Shown: positions 51,558-60,975 of the stretch, piece after piece
Layout of the letters: each line of letters starts with the position of its first letter
Numbering within the stretch: the first letter of the stretch is position 1
Made by a program: the position numbers and the translations under genes
NCBI RefSeq assembly: GCF_000757385.1
Contig: NZ_JRHH01000002.1
Span: 248,001-312,000, forward strand
Origin: Flavobacterium aquatile LMG 4008 = ATCC 11947
Lineage (GTDB): Bacteria; Bacteroidota; Bacteroidia; Flavobacteriales; Flavobacteriaceae
DNA length: 64,000 nucleotides
Direction of reading: 5' to 3'
The notes under the pieces: generated by a model
What the model saw: only the letters and a program-made list of their open reading frames with translations
The model's database searches: none
Told to the model about the DNA's origin: nothing

Positions 51558-54500
51558 ACCAAGGATTATATGAAGAATTAGTTACTAAACTAATCAATTA
51601 TAAAATAAATGAATTAGATAAAGATACGTTTCACGTAAAGACAACACCTATTGACAAAGCTGAAGCGGCACAATTATTATCTCAACATATTGGAAAAACA
51701 ATTCGGCAAGCTTTTAATTTAATCAAAGGCGAAGATGTTCTTGAAACACAAATTGAAATAGCAAATAAAATCATTCTATTTTTAAATGAAGAATTAAAAA
51801 AAGAAGAATTTGAAGATGACTTAATCGAAACAGAAGGAAAAATTTTAAAAGCTGTTTTTACAAAAGTTGATGCACATTTCACTGATTTAAATTTACATTT
51901 AAAAGAAATTACACCTTATACAAGATTAATTCATAGCGAGCTTTTTACAGGAGGAAATTCAGGAACAACTTTAGAAAGTGAATTAAGAAAGGAAATATTA
52001 TCGTCTAATAAAATTGACTTATTAGTTTCATTTATTAAATGGAAAGGTATCAGGATTTTAGAGCGTGAATTAAGAGAATTTACAGAAAGAGGTGGAAAAC
52101 TTAGAGTTATTACAACAACTTACATTGGAGCAACCGACGCAAAAGCAGTTGAATTTTTAGCTTCTTTAGAAAATACAGAAGTAAAAGTTTCTTACAATAC
52201 AGGAAATGAGAGATTACATGCCAAAGCTTATTTGTTTCAAAGAAATACTGGTTTTCATACTGGTTATATTGGGTCTTCCAATTTTTCTCGCTCAGCATTA
52301 ACTGACGGATTAGAATGGAATTTGAAAATAACTACTAAAGAAGTTAGTCATATTATTGATAAATTTAAAAAAACATTCGAGGCTTATTGGCAAAATTCAG
52401 AGTTTGAATTGTACGACCGCAATATTCATTCTGTAAAATTAGTTGAAGCTTTAAAACAAGGAAAACTTTCAAAAGAATACACTTTTACAACATCGTTTTT
52501 CGATATAAAACCTTTTCATTATCAAAATGAAATACTTGAAAAATTAGAAGTTGAAAGGGCTGTTCATAATAGATATAAAAATCTTTTAGTTGCGGCAACA
52601 GGTACAGGAAAAACTGTTATATCTGCATTTGATTATAAAAATTTTAGAAGCAATAAAAAATCATCAAGATTACTTTTCGTTGCGCACAGGAAAGAAATTT
52701 TGCAACAAGCAAAGGCAACATTTCAAGGAGTTTTAAAAGATAATAATTTTGGAGCTTTATGGGTTGATGGTTTAGAACCAACATCGAATGAATATGTTTT
52801 TGCTTCGGTTCAAACCTTAAATAATAGACTTAAGGAAATTAAGCTTTCACCTGAATACTATGATTTTATAATTATTGACGAAGTTCACCACATATCTGCA
52901 GCAACTTACAGACCAATCATAAACTATTTTAAACCAAAAGTTCTTTTAGGATTAACAGCAACTCCCGAAAGAATGGATAATGAGAATATTCTTGAAGATT
53001 TTTGTAACCGCATTGCTGCAGAAATTAGACTTCCAGAAGCATTAAATAAAAAATTATTAAGTCCTTTTCAATATTTTGGAATTACAGATAGTATAGATTT
53101 AAGAGGTGTAAAATGGGAAAAAGGAAAGTATGTAGCAAGTGAATTAACAAATTTATATACTAAAAATGATGTTCGTGTAGGTGAGATAATTTCTAATCTT
53201 AATAAGTACACTAATGATATAAATGATGTTCGTGCAATTGGTTTTTGTGTAACAATTGAACACGCATCATTTATGGCTGAAAAATTCAATTTAGCAGGAT
53301 TAAAAGCAGAATATTTGACAGCTAAAAACTCTAGCGAAAGAGACAGAATTAGAGAACAATTTAGAAAGAAAGAATTCAACTATTTATTTGTAGTAGATAT
53401 TTTCAATGAAGGAGTTGATATTCCTGAAATTGATACGGTTTTGTTTTTAAGACCAACCGAAAGTTTAACCGTTTTCCTTCAACAATTAGGACGTGGTTTG
53501 CGTTTGGCAGAGGGTAAAGATTGTTTAACAGTTTTAGATTTTGTTGGTAATTCAAGACCAGAATATGATTTTGAGAGTAAGTTTAGAGCTTTAATTGGGA
53601 AGACAACAACTTCTGTTCAAAAAGAAATTGAAGATGATTTTCCACATTTACCTTTGGGATGTTCAATTGTTTTAGAAAAAAGAACAAAAGAAACTATTCT
53701 TGAAAACATAAAAAGGGCAACATCTTTAAATGTAAACCAACTGATAAACAAAATTATAAATTTTCAGCACCAAACGACTTTACCATTAACTTTAAATAAT
53801 TTTATTGAACTAAATCATATTACAATTGAAACTATTTATAAGAAAGATAGTTGGTCAAGATTATGTCAAAGAGCAGGAGTAATTAATGATTTTGAAAATA
53901 CAAACGAAAAGCAAATTTATTCAGCTATTGGAAAAAAATGGTTGTCTACCAATTCTACAAGTTATTTCAATTTCATTTTAAAAATTGCCAAACAAGGTTT
54001 CAATATTAAAATTAATGATTTTAATGAGAATGAAAAAACAATGCTATTGATGTTACATTATGACGTTTGGCAAAGTGCTGGAGGTTTTGATTCCTTAGAA
54101 AAAAGTATAATTCAAATTGGAAAAAATAGAATCCTTGTAAAAGAAATTATTGAAGTTCTAGAAATATTGATTGATAAAATTGGTTTTAAGGAAATAGATA
54201 TCAAACTTCCTTATGAACAGTCATTAAAGTTGCATGCGCGTTATACTAGAGATCAAATCTTAGTTGCTTTCGGGTTAAGTACTTTTGATAAAAAGTCTTC
54301 AAATAGAGAAGGCGCTGCGGAAAATAAAAAGTTAAACACGGAAATACTCTTCATAAATTTAATTAAATCAGAAGAAAATTTTTCTCCAACAACGATGTAT
54401 GATGATTATGCAATCAGCGAAACATTATTTCATTGGCAATCACACAATGCTTATGGTCCGGAAACAGGCAAAGGATTGTCATATATAAATCATGGTGAAT

Positions 54501-54694
54501 TGAATAAAAAAATGTTACTCTTTGTTCGAGAAAAAGCAAACGATGAAAATGGAAATACTCTTGGTTATGTTTTTATTGGAGAAGCAAATTTTAGAGAAAC
54601 AGAAGGTTCAAAGCCAATGAGCATTAAATGGGAACTGAACGAACCAATGCCAAATTATTTGTGGAAAGAATCTGCTAAAATGTCTGTAGGATAA
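51554..54694 (+). CDS. PLD-nuclease / SF2 helicase / DUF3427 protein
   Basis: 1046 residues. An N-terminal helical region (1-120) is followed by a PLD-type nuclease domain with a single HKD motif, HAKAYLF...GSSNFSRSALTDG (about 221-250). The SF2 helicase follows: Walker A AATGTGKTVIS (about 347), DEVH box IIIDEVHHIS (about 441), LLGLTATPERMD and motif VI QQLGRGLRL (about 643). The C-terminus (about 870-1046) matches DUF3427 (FSPTTMYDDYAISETLFHWQ, GLGYVFIGEANF-like LGYVFIGEANF). It probably unwinds and cuts DNA or RNA. The gene is coupled to the NUDIX gene; phage defence is a reasonable but unproven role. Confidence 0.9.
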   Translation: MNQGLYEELVTKLINYKINELDKDTFHVKTTPIDKAEAAQLLSQHIGKTIRQAFNLIKGEDVLETQIEIANKIILFLNEELKKEEFEDDLIETEGKILKAVFTKVDAHFTDLNLHLKEITPYTRLIHSELFTGGNSGTTLESELRKEILSSNKIDLLVSFIKWKGIRILERELREFTERGGKLRVITTTYIGATDAKAVEFLASLENTEVKVSYNTGNERLHAKAYLFQRNTGFHTGYIGSSNFSRSALTDGLEWNLKITTKEVSHIIDKFKKTFEAYWQNSEFELYDRNIHSVKLVEALKQGKLSKEYTFTTSFFDIKPFHYQNEILEKLEVERAVHNRYKNLLVAATGTGKTVISAFDYKNFRSNKKSSRLLFVAHRKEILQQAKATFQGVLKDNNFGALWVDGLEPTSNEYVFASVQTLNNRLKEIKLSPEYYDFIIIDEVHHISAATYRPIINYFKPKVLLGLTATPERMDNENILEDFCNRIAAEIRLPEALNKKLLSPFQYFGITDSIDLRGVKWEKGKYVASELTNLYTKNDVRVGEIISNLNKYTNDINDVRAIGFCVTIEHASFMAEKFNLAGLKAEYLTAKNSSERDRIREQFRKKEFNYLFVVDIFNEGVDIPEIDTVLFLRPTESLTVFLQQLGRGLRLAEGKDCLTVLDFVGNSRPEYDFESKFRALIGKTTTSVQKEIEDDFPHLPLGCSIVLEKRTKETILENIKRATSLNVNQLINKIINFQHQTTLPLTLNNFIELNHITIETIYKKDSWSRLCQRAGVINDFENTNEKQIYSAIGKKWLSTNSTSYFNFILKIAKQGFNIKINDFNENEKTMLLMLHYDVWQSAGGFDSLEKSIIQIGKNRILVKEIIEVLEILIDKIGFKEIDIKLPYEQSLKLHARYTRDQILVAFGLSTFDKKSSNREGAAENKKLNTEILFINLIKSEENFSPTTMYDDYAISETLFHWQSHNAYGPETGKGLSYINHGELNKKMLLFVREKANDENGNTLGYVFIGEANFRETEGSKPMSIKWELNEPMPNYLWKESAKMSVG

Positions 54695-54810
54695 TCTAAT
54701 TTTTGAAAGCATTTTAATTGTATATATCTTCCATTTCAACTTTTAACACTTCCACAACTAAAAACTTATTTCAAAAACTACTATATTTGAAATCTTAAAA
54801 AACACACACT

Positions 54811-55371
54811 ATGAAAAATATATTAAGTGCTTTGGTTTTAGCGTCGGTATTGTTTGTTTCTTGCAAGAAAGAGGAAACAGCAGTTGCTCCAGAAGCCAAT
54901 AAAGAAGAGTCGGTTTTCTCAGATTCTTTCTCTGGACCGGTTGATACTACTGCAGTTCCGGTTGCTACGGCAACTACTCCAGCTACAACTACCACTGGAA
55001 GTCCAACTATGATGACTACAACGCAAACGGCTACTGTGCCTGCGCCAGCTCCGGTTGCTAAAGGAATGAATCCTGCGCATGGTCAGCCAGGACATCGTTG
55101 TGAAATTCCGGTTGGTGCGCCATTGAATTCGGCTCCAGGTAAAGCTACTGTGCAACAGGTAAAGCCAACTAGCACAACAATTAGTTCTTCTGATTTAAAA
55201 GCAGGAACGGTTTCTACTAATGGTGCTACAATTACTACGGTGAATAATAATGTTACTCCAAATGCTGGTCCAGTTACTCCAACTGTTACAGCTCCTGGAA
55301 TGAATCCGCCACACGGTCAAGAAGGTCATGATTGCGCGGTTGCTGTTGGTGCGCCGTTACCGAAGAAATAA
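54811..55371 (+). CDS. Lipoprotein with two GMNPxHGQxGHxC motifs, function unknown
   Basis: 186 residues with a lipoprotein signal (LFVSC, Cys18) and a Thr/Pro/Ala-rich linker. Two copies of a short motif follow: GMNPAHGQPGHRCEIPVGAP and, at the end, GMNPPHGQEGHDCAVAVGAP. Each has two His and one Cys in a fixed spacing, which could bind a metal or haem, but I know of no experiment showing this. It should be attached to the outer membrane. It is preceded by a 116-bp gap after the helicase gene. Confidence 0.75.
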   Translation: MKNILSALVLASVLFVSCKKEETAVAPEANKEESVFSDSFSGPVDTTAVPVATATTPATTTTGSPTMMTTTQTATVPAPAPVAKGMNPAHGQPGHRCEIPVGAPLNSAPGKATVQQVKPTSTTISSSDLKAGTVSTNGATITTVNNNVTPNAGPVTPTVTAPGMNPPHGQEGHDCAVAVGAPLPKK

Positions 55372-55432
55372 TTTTTAGTTTTTAGATATAATGGAAGAGT
55401 GGCTTTTTGGTCACTCTTTTTTTTGTGGAAAT

Positions 55433-55826
55433 GTTTCCATAGGTTCTCGATTAGCTACGCTCAGTTCGGCAAAAGCCTCGGGTCAATTTTTATAAAACAG
55501 CTAATCGCAGTTTTATAAAAATCACTCGAAGTGACGGTAGTGTGAGTTTGACGTTCAGTTTTCATAGTGTTGGTGGTTTTTGGGACGCGGATGACGCGGA
55601 TTTTGGCGGATTTTGGCGGATTTTGGCGGATTTTTTATTTGGATTGTGGAATTGTTTCCATTGGTTCTCGATTAGCTACGCTCAGTTCGGCAAAAGCCTC
55701 GGGTCAATTTTTATAAAACAGCTAATCGCAGTTTTATAAAAATCACTCGAAGTGACGGTAGTGTGAGTTTGACGTTCAGTTTTCATAGTGTTGGTGGTTT
55801 TTGGGACGCGGATGACGCGGATTTTG
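55433..55826. repeat. 173-bp tandem duplication built of dispersed repeats
   Basis: Copy 1 (55433-55605) and copy 2 (55654-55826) are identical but for one base, at an offset of 221. Each carries GGTTCTCGATTAGCTACGCT, the CACTCGAAGTGACG end of the 47637 element, and GGGACGCGGATGACGCGGAT as seen at 36144. Copy 1 ends in three TTTTGGCGGA units (55601-55630). The 665-bp gap 55372-56036 holds no gene; a 65-codon plus-strand frame in it is repeat sequence. Confidence 0.8.
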
Positions 55827-55901
55827 ACGGATTGTCACGGATTTTTTTATTGAGTATTTTGATTTTTTGGAACACAGATTTGAGAAATTTATTTATTTTT
55901 T

Positions 55902-55947
55902 ACTAATCACTAATCACTAATCACTAATCACTAATCACTAATCACTC
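55902..55947. repeat. 7-bp tandem repeat ACTAATC, six units
   Basis: Six exact ACTAATC units (55902-55943) and a partial unit. It lies about 90 bp before a small membrane protein gene. It is a simple-sequence repeat that could vary in number; there is no frame through it. Confidence 0.8.
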
Positions 55948-56036
55948 AAATCATACAACATTTAACTGAGAATGTATAACAGAATCAAACTGTTGGCAGA
56001 TACCTTTGTTGTCATATTAATTTAAAACTAAGGATT

Positions 56037-56231
56037 ATGAATTTGAAACGTACTTTTGGCTTTGTGCTAACGATATTGGGAATTGTGGGATTGATTTATG
56101 CAGCGGTGTTGTTCTCTGGAACGCAAGGTAGCGAAAGTGATATTAAAGGTTTAATTATCTACGGTGTTTTGGGTGCTATCTTTTTCATATCCGGAATTGG
56201 ATTGGTGAAAAATACTAAAGACGAAGCATAA
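56037..56231 (+). CDS. Small two-helix membrane protein
   Basis: 64 residues with two membrane segments (FGFVLTILGIVGLIYAAVLF and IYGVLGAIFFISGIGLV) joined by a short acidic loop. The pattern resembles small DUF-type inner-membrane proteins common in Bacteroidota. The function is unknown. It stands alone after the repeat-rich gap. Confidence 0.7.
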   Translation: MNLKRTFGFVLTILGIVGLIYAAVLFSGTQGSESDIKGLIIYGVLGAIFFISGIGLVKNTKDEA

Positions 56232-56254
56232 ATTTTCACTTTTGAACATTACAT

Positions 56255-56288
56255 AAAAAAGAAAACCTCCTTTGCACAGGAGGTTTTC
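56255..56288 (-). terminator. Terminator for the choice-of-anchor I gene
   Basis: 11-bp arms GAAAACCTCCT (56261-56271) and AGGAGGTTTTC (56278-56288) with a T run on the minus strand (the A run 56255-56260). It lies 28 bp after the minus-strand stop and 23 bp after the plus-strand small gene, so it may serve both. Confidence 0.85.
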
Positions 56289-56316
56289 AAGTTGAAAAAA
56301 AACTACACAATTAACT

Positions 56317-59300
56317 TTATTTCACAACTAATTTTTTAACGATTCCTTCGCCTGTTTTTACTAAGTAAATTCCAGTTGATAAACCGCTTGTATTGATGGT
56401 TTGAGCTCCTTTTTGTGATAGGATTAATTTTCCTGAAAAGTCATACAACTCAATATCGGCAGTACGATTAAAGTATACTATTCCGTTGTCGTTTGATGGA
56501 TTTGGAAACAATACAAATGTTGCTGGACCATTATCAAAATCTGGTGTTGATAAGGCATTGGTATCTACTTCAAATATTGTAATTGTTCCGCTTATTTCAT
56601 TGGCAACTAAAATGTATGGTGTTCCTGTTGGGCTATTTGCTCCAGAAACATAAGTAATTCCTTCTGGTCCATGATCACCTGCATACGCTGAGGTACTTCG
56701 ACTGTTTTTATAATCGACAAAAACAGCATCGTTTGGATTGGTAATGTTATAAACCATAACGCCACCAACGCGTTCTAACGAAATGAAAGCAAATGTTTCC
56801 GAACCAATTTGAGCAACCGTTACACCTTCTGGTTCTGGACCTTTAGCACGGCTTCTTCCTTTAGCAACGTTGTCCTCATGATCGGCATTGAATAATGTTG
56901 GAAGATTGGCAGCTGTATACATTTCAAAATCATCACCACTATCATAAACTAATTGTTTAGTCGTAGCATTGAAAATTGAAAACGAACGTGCTCCAACCGC
57001 ATTAATAGTTTCAAATTCTGGATCGGCATCAGTATTTCCACTTAAGTTGGAAACTCTAAAACGTCCCATATTGTACGATTGTTTCAAAACACTTGCATTT
57101 GGAAAATTGACAGCATCCAATAAATAAGTAGCTGCTCCAACGGTAGTTCTTTCTACAAATCCAGTGTATTCTTTTTCGTCACCTTCATTAGCAGTTACAA
57201 TGTAATTTGTTCCGCCAACAGTGTAATTTGCAACAGCATCAGGCATATAAAACGCTTGAATTGGCCAGTTTGCAATAAGCACTTGGTTGTTGTTATCAGA
57301 AATATCCATTCCGTTTCCAGGCGTATTTACATTTTTGGTTCCTAATGCCCAAATATCAGTAATAGAAGTAGTTGCCAAATTGATTTCGGCAATAGCATTG
57401 TTTTCTTGTAGAGTAACATAAGCTTTTTGAGAATCGGCGCTAATAGCGATATATTCTGGTTCGAAATCTTGAGACATTGTACTAGTCAATTTTAATTTTC
57501 TTACACCAGATGCAATCAAAGTTGCTTCTTGCGAATTATAAGCAGTAAATAATAAAGTAGTTACATTGGCTTGAGTTAAAGCAGGAATTCCTCCCGAAAT
57601 ATCAATCACACTTACCGAACCTTCTGGATCGATAGAATAATTAGCGTTTGGCTGACCTTCATTAGCCGTCATAACTTTAGTTCCGTCTGGTGAAAACGTA
57701 ATCATATCAGGTAATGCACCAACAGTTACTTGTTTTAAAAATACTCCGTTGGTATCAAAAAATACTACAGAACCATTTAAGGTTTCATCAGCATTTGGCG
57801 AAGCAACAGCTACAACTCCGTTTTTAACAGCTACAGAAGTTACTCCTCCATAAGGATTCATGTTGATTGATGTTACAACAGTTGGCGCAGTTGGATTTGA
57901 GAAATTAATGATGTCTAAAAATCCTGCTACAGCGCTTGTAGTAAATAAACGTTGCGATGTTGGATCGTGAACTACAATTTCGCATGTACTCGTACTTGAT
58001 CCTGATGGGTCGAAACTTCCAATGTAATTTAGTTCAATTTGATTGCTTGGCGTTGGCGCTAAACGATCGTTATCTTTAATGAAAATCGTTGCAGTTGGAG
58101 TTCCTGTAATTGCTAAACCAACTGGATTTTCTAAACTTAAAACAAAATATTCTGCTTGTTGTTCTTCTAAAGTATCATCAATAATCGGAATAGTAATCGT
58201 TTGTGTCAACGCACTTGTTCCAGTAAAGTTCAAAGTTTGCGTAGCCAATGTAAAATCTCCAGAATCGGCTGTGCTGAACGGTGCAGTTTTTACAACTAAA
58301 TCTACTGAACTTGTTGCAGGACTTGATAAATTAACTACGAAAGATAGTGTTCCAGCTGTTTCATTTACTGTAACAAAATTAGAAGCTAAACTTACAGATG
58401 TATTGTATGTAAAAGCAAAAGAATAAGGACAAGACATTAACGCGTTTGTAGTATCTTGAATATTACTAATTACTAAAGTATAATTTGTTGCCGATGCAAA
58501 TGCTGTGCTGAAATTTAATGTGGCAATATTATTTGCAACAGATACAGAAGCTAAATTTGGAACACCAGAATAATTCGCCACATTTGAAGCAGAAGTTGGG
58601 TTCAAATTATTATTGAATGTTACTTGAATTGTTGTATTATTTACAACCGAAACACTTTGTACTTGAAGTGAACTTGGGAAATTCCAAGTTGGCCACGTTT
58701 GAGCTGCTGTTCCGCCTCCGACACCTGTCCAATTAGCTGGATTTAATATTGAAGCTCTTACAGTAGCTGGAGTTCCAGTTTGCGTTCCGCTGTAAAAAGC
58801 ATTTACTGTATTTCCGGATACATTTCCAGGAGAAGTTGTAGTATTTAATGATGAAACTCCGTCTGTTAAACCAACTGGTAACATGGATAAACTTCCGCTG
58901 CATGAGGTGTTTGTTGCAATCCATCCGTTAGAAGTTAAAGCCGTAAGATAATTTGGAGTAGTATTTGAACCTGTGTAAGCAATCACTTGATCACCACCAG
59001 AACTCAATCCGAAACCAGAACCAGTAACTGTTCCAGTATTAGAAAGTAAAGCCGATGTTTGAATTGTAACAACAGAACCAGCAGGAACACATTGCGTCGC
59101 AGTCCAAACAATTCCGTTAGCACATTGTGCCGGTGAATTAGTAGTATATTTTGAATCGGTAAAGTTGATAAAAGTACCAGCAATAATATCTACGAAAGTG
59201 ATAAAAGCTACTTCATCTTCAGTTGCTGTTGCATTCATTCTGTAAGCTACAAAAGCAATATCGCCTGCAGCAAATACCGTTTGATTGGCAATTGTTGTAA

Positions 59301-60240
59301 ACGTAACTGATGGTGAAGTTGCAAGAGCATTATTACTTAAATCTTCAACTACATTTGGCAACAAAGTAACATAATATACTTGATTGTTAGCTAAATCTGA
59401 AGTTGGATTGATAGTAATTGTATTTCCAGAAATGGTAGCGTCGAATGGCACTAAAGTTCCTGTTGCATTATTTAAACGTAGTTCTACTAATGCATCAACA
59501 TTGGTATTAGTAATTGCCGCATCGCTAACTAAACGAACATCTTCATTAAAAGTTATAGTAGGATTTGTAGTGATTGCCACATTTGTAGAAGCATTGGAAG
59601 GTAAAATAGTCGCAATTGGAGCAACCGAATCACCGCCGCCAACTGAAGCACCTTGAACAGTGAAATTGTCAAAACGATTGTTACCAACAGTTCCACCATC
59701 GCCTTGTGAAAATTCAACTTTTAGTTTGAAATTAGCGTTGTTATTCGCGCCAGTTACAGCTGTAAAATCTAAAGTTGCTAAAGCTGGATCACCGTTGTTT
59801 GGTAAAACAGTTGCGAATGGAACGTAAGTTGTTCCGTTTAATGAGTACGACCAAGATTGTGTTCCTGCTCCAGAACCAGATCGACGAGTTGCAAATTTCA
59901 CGATAATGTTTTCATAACCTGAAGTTGGCAAAGCAAATTCTAATGCGCCACCAATTGGATCATTAAAACGTAAATGGGTTCCAGAAGCATCAGCATTTTG
60001 TGCGTTTAAGTTGAGAACATTAAAGTTCTGACCAGTTCCACCAGCAAAATCAATCGTACTTATTCCGCCAGGAATTGCATTTAAAGTTGCGCCACCAATT
60101 GTCTGAGATGGTGTAGTTATTGTAGCAACTGAAGTGGCAGTATTGAAGTTCCAATAGTGCAATAAGGTTTGCCCATGTGAGAATTGGCAAAGGATTAATA
60201 GGAGAAAAAAGACTCCTTTAGATAGGTAGTTTTTGTACAT
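56317..60240 (-). CDS. Choice-of-anchor I family surface protein with type IX sorting domain
   Basis: 1307 residues with a signal peptide (to about 23). Segments: an N-terminal jelly-roll-like domain (25-195), an SbsA/Ig-like domain (205-315, ITFNEDVRLVSD), a lamin-tail-like part (320-520), an Ig-like domain (540-635), a Calx-beta domain (645-740, IPIIDDTLEEQQAEYFVLSL), and the choice-of-anchor I propeller (about 770-1225, GPEGITYVSGANSPTGTPYI). The last 70 residues are the sorting domain (FVLFPNPSNDNGIVYFNRT, ending KKLVVK). It is probably attached to the cell surface; the ligand or reaction is unknown. Confidence 0.9.
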   Translation of the reverse strand: MYKNYLSKGVFFLLLILCQFSHGQTLLHYWNFNTATSVATITTPSQTIGGATLNAIPGGISTIDFAGGTGQNFNVLNLNAQNADASGTHLRFNDPIGGALEFALPTSGYENIIVKFATRRSGSGAGTQSWSYSLNGTTYVPFATVLPNNGDPALATLDFTAVTGANNNANFKLKVEFSQGDGGTVGNNRFDNFTVQGASVGGGDSVAPIATILPSNASTNVAITTNPTITFNEDVRLVSDAAITNTNVDALVELRLNNATGTLVPFDATISGNTITINPTSDLANNQVYYVTLLPNVVEDLSNNALATSPSVTFTTIANQTVFAAGDIAFVAYRMNATATEDEVAFITFVDIIAGTFINFTDSKYTTNSPAQCANGIVWTATQCVPAGSVVTIQTSALLSNTGTVTGSGFGLSSGGDQVIAYTGSNTTPNYLTALTSNGWIATNTSCSGSLSMLPVGLTDGVSSLNTTTSPGNVSGNTVNAFYSGTQTGTPATVRASILNPANWTGVGGGTAAQTWPTWNFPSSLQVQSVSVVNNTTIQVTFNNNLNPTSASNVANYSGVPNLASVSVANNIATLNFSTAFASATNYTLVISNIQDTTNALMSCPYSFAFTYNTSVSLASNFVTVNETAGTLSFVVNLSSPATSSVDLVVKTAPFSTADSGDFTLATQTLNFTGTSALTQTITIPIIDDTLEEQQAEYFVLSLENPVGLAITGTPTATIFIKDNDRLAPTPSNQIELNYIGSFDPSGSSTSTCEIVVHDPTSQRLFTTSAVAGFLDIINFSNPTAPTVVTSINMNPYGGVTSVAVKNGVVAVASPNADETLNGSVVFFDTNGVFLKQVTVGALPDMITFSPDGTKVMTANEGQPNANYSIDPEGSVSVIDISGGIPALTQANVTTLLFTAYNSQEATLIASGVRKLKLTSTMSQDFEPEYIAISADSQKAYVTLQENNAIAEINLATTSITDIWALGTKNVNTPGNGMDISDNNNQVLIANWPIQAFYMPDAVANYTVGGTNYIVTANEGDEKEYTGFVERTTVGAATYLLDAVNFPNASVLKQSYNMGRFRVSNLSGNTDADPEFETINAVGARSFSIFNATTKQLVYDSGDDFEMYTAANLPTLFNADHEDNVAKGRSRAKGPEPEGVTVAQIGSETFAFISLERVGGVMVYNITNPNDAVFVDYKNSRSTSAYAGDHGPEGITYVSGANSPTGTPYILVANEISGTITIFEVDTNALSTPDFDNGPATFVLFPNPSNDNGIVYFNRTADIELYDFSGKLILSQKGAQTINTSGLSTGIYLVKTGEGIVKKLVVK

Positions 60241-60535
60241 AATAGCGTTGTTTTTTTATTGCCACAAAATTGCAATGTGATTGTTATTATAGGATTATCT
60301 AAAAAACAATGATTTATTAAAAACAACTACTGGAATGTGTGTAAAATGTTACGGCTTGATGTTATGTTAAAATTGGTTTTACAATTTTGTAAAGGTTGGA
60401 TTGTGATGTGAGCTAAAGATTTAAAGGAATTTATATTATGAATTTTCGAAATAAAAAAGCCCAACATTGAAAACTACACAGAAAATTTTAAAACCAAAAG
60501 AGTTTCATTTAATGCTAAAATTTATTTACACTTAT
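60241..60535. other. Gene-free stretch before the duplicated leader
   Basis: About 300 bp with no gene I can support. A short inverted pair AAAATTG / CAATTTT lies at 60369-60388. The sequence ATGCTAAAATTTATTTACAC near 60513 faintly resembles the start of the truncated gene at 63391 (ATGAAATTTATTTT), which may mean a second, more eroded remnant. The promoter of the choice-of-anchor gene should also be here. Confidence 0.4.
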
Positions 60536-60542
60536 TTATAAT

Positions 60543-60672
60543 AAAATTCTATAACTTCGTAGAAATCATTCTACAGCCTTTTAAAACGGCAATCAAAATA
60601 AAAATCTTACAATTGTAGTGTAAACATTTTGCGCAAAAGTTTATAAAATATATTTATAAATTTAAAACTTTT
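60543..60672 (+). repeat. Duplicated leader, copy 1
   Basis: About 130 bp matching 63537-63660 nearly base for base: GTAGAAATCATTCTACAGCC, TTTTAAAACGGCAATCAAAA, AAAATCTTACAATTGTAGTG and TTTATAAAATATATTTATAA. The other copy leads directly into the intact small peptide gene at 63671. In this copy the sequence runs into a damaged relative of that gene. Confidence 0.78.
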
Positions 60673-60704
60673 AAAAACTAAAAAAGTATTTTACAACTAT
60701 CGCA

Positions 60705-60920
60705 ATGGTAGCTTTTAGTAGTGCATCAATGGCAAATACAATTGCTGATGAAGAAGTTGTAACTGAAGAAAAAAAAGAAGTGGTTGTCGTTAGAAAAACA
60801 GATTGTTGTTTAATCTATGATCTAGCTTATGACTTAGCAATTAGTGAAGTCGCACCAGCTGAATCGGCTGAAAGTACAGCTAACATAGCATATAATAATT
60901 GTGAAAAAACAGCCGTTTAA
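60705..60920 (+). pseudogene. Small secreted two-Cys peptide gene with a lost start codon
   Basis: The intact paralog at 63671 starts ATGAAAAAAGTATTTTTTAC. Here the same place reads ACTAAAAAAGTATTTTAC: ATG has become ACT and two T are missing. In the restored frame the signal peptide survives (KLKKYFTTIAMVAFSSASMA) but without a start; the only usable start is the internal ATG at 60705, which would lack the basic end and half the hydrophobic core. The mature part (about 60 residues) has Glu/Lys-rich then CCLIYDLAYDLA and a Cys near the end. A hairpin follows the stop. It is probably non-functional. Confidence 0.65.
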
Positions 60921-60929
60921 AAATTAACA

Positions 60930-60963
60930 AAAGGAACTGAATTGTCAAATTCAGTTCCTTTAA
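60930..60963 (+). terminator. Hairpin after the damaged peptide gene
   Basis: 14-bp perfect arms AAAGGAACTGAATT (60930-60943) and AATTCAGTTCCTTT (60948-60961) with a 4-base loop and a short T run. It lies 9 bp after the peptide stop and 14 bp before the GLPGLI gene. Confidence 0.75.
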
Positions 60964-60975
60964 AACTCAAATATT

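Noticed and set aside
55542..55739. 65-codon plus-strand open frame
   Set aside because: It crosses the tandem repeats TTTTGGCGGA and the duplicated block; no signal or domain is visible.
55902..55947. Possible CRISPR or array structure
   Set aside because: Six 7-bp units follow each other directly with no spacers; it is a simple tandem repeat.
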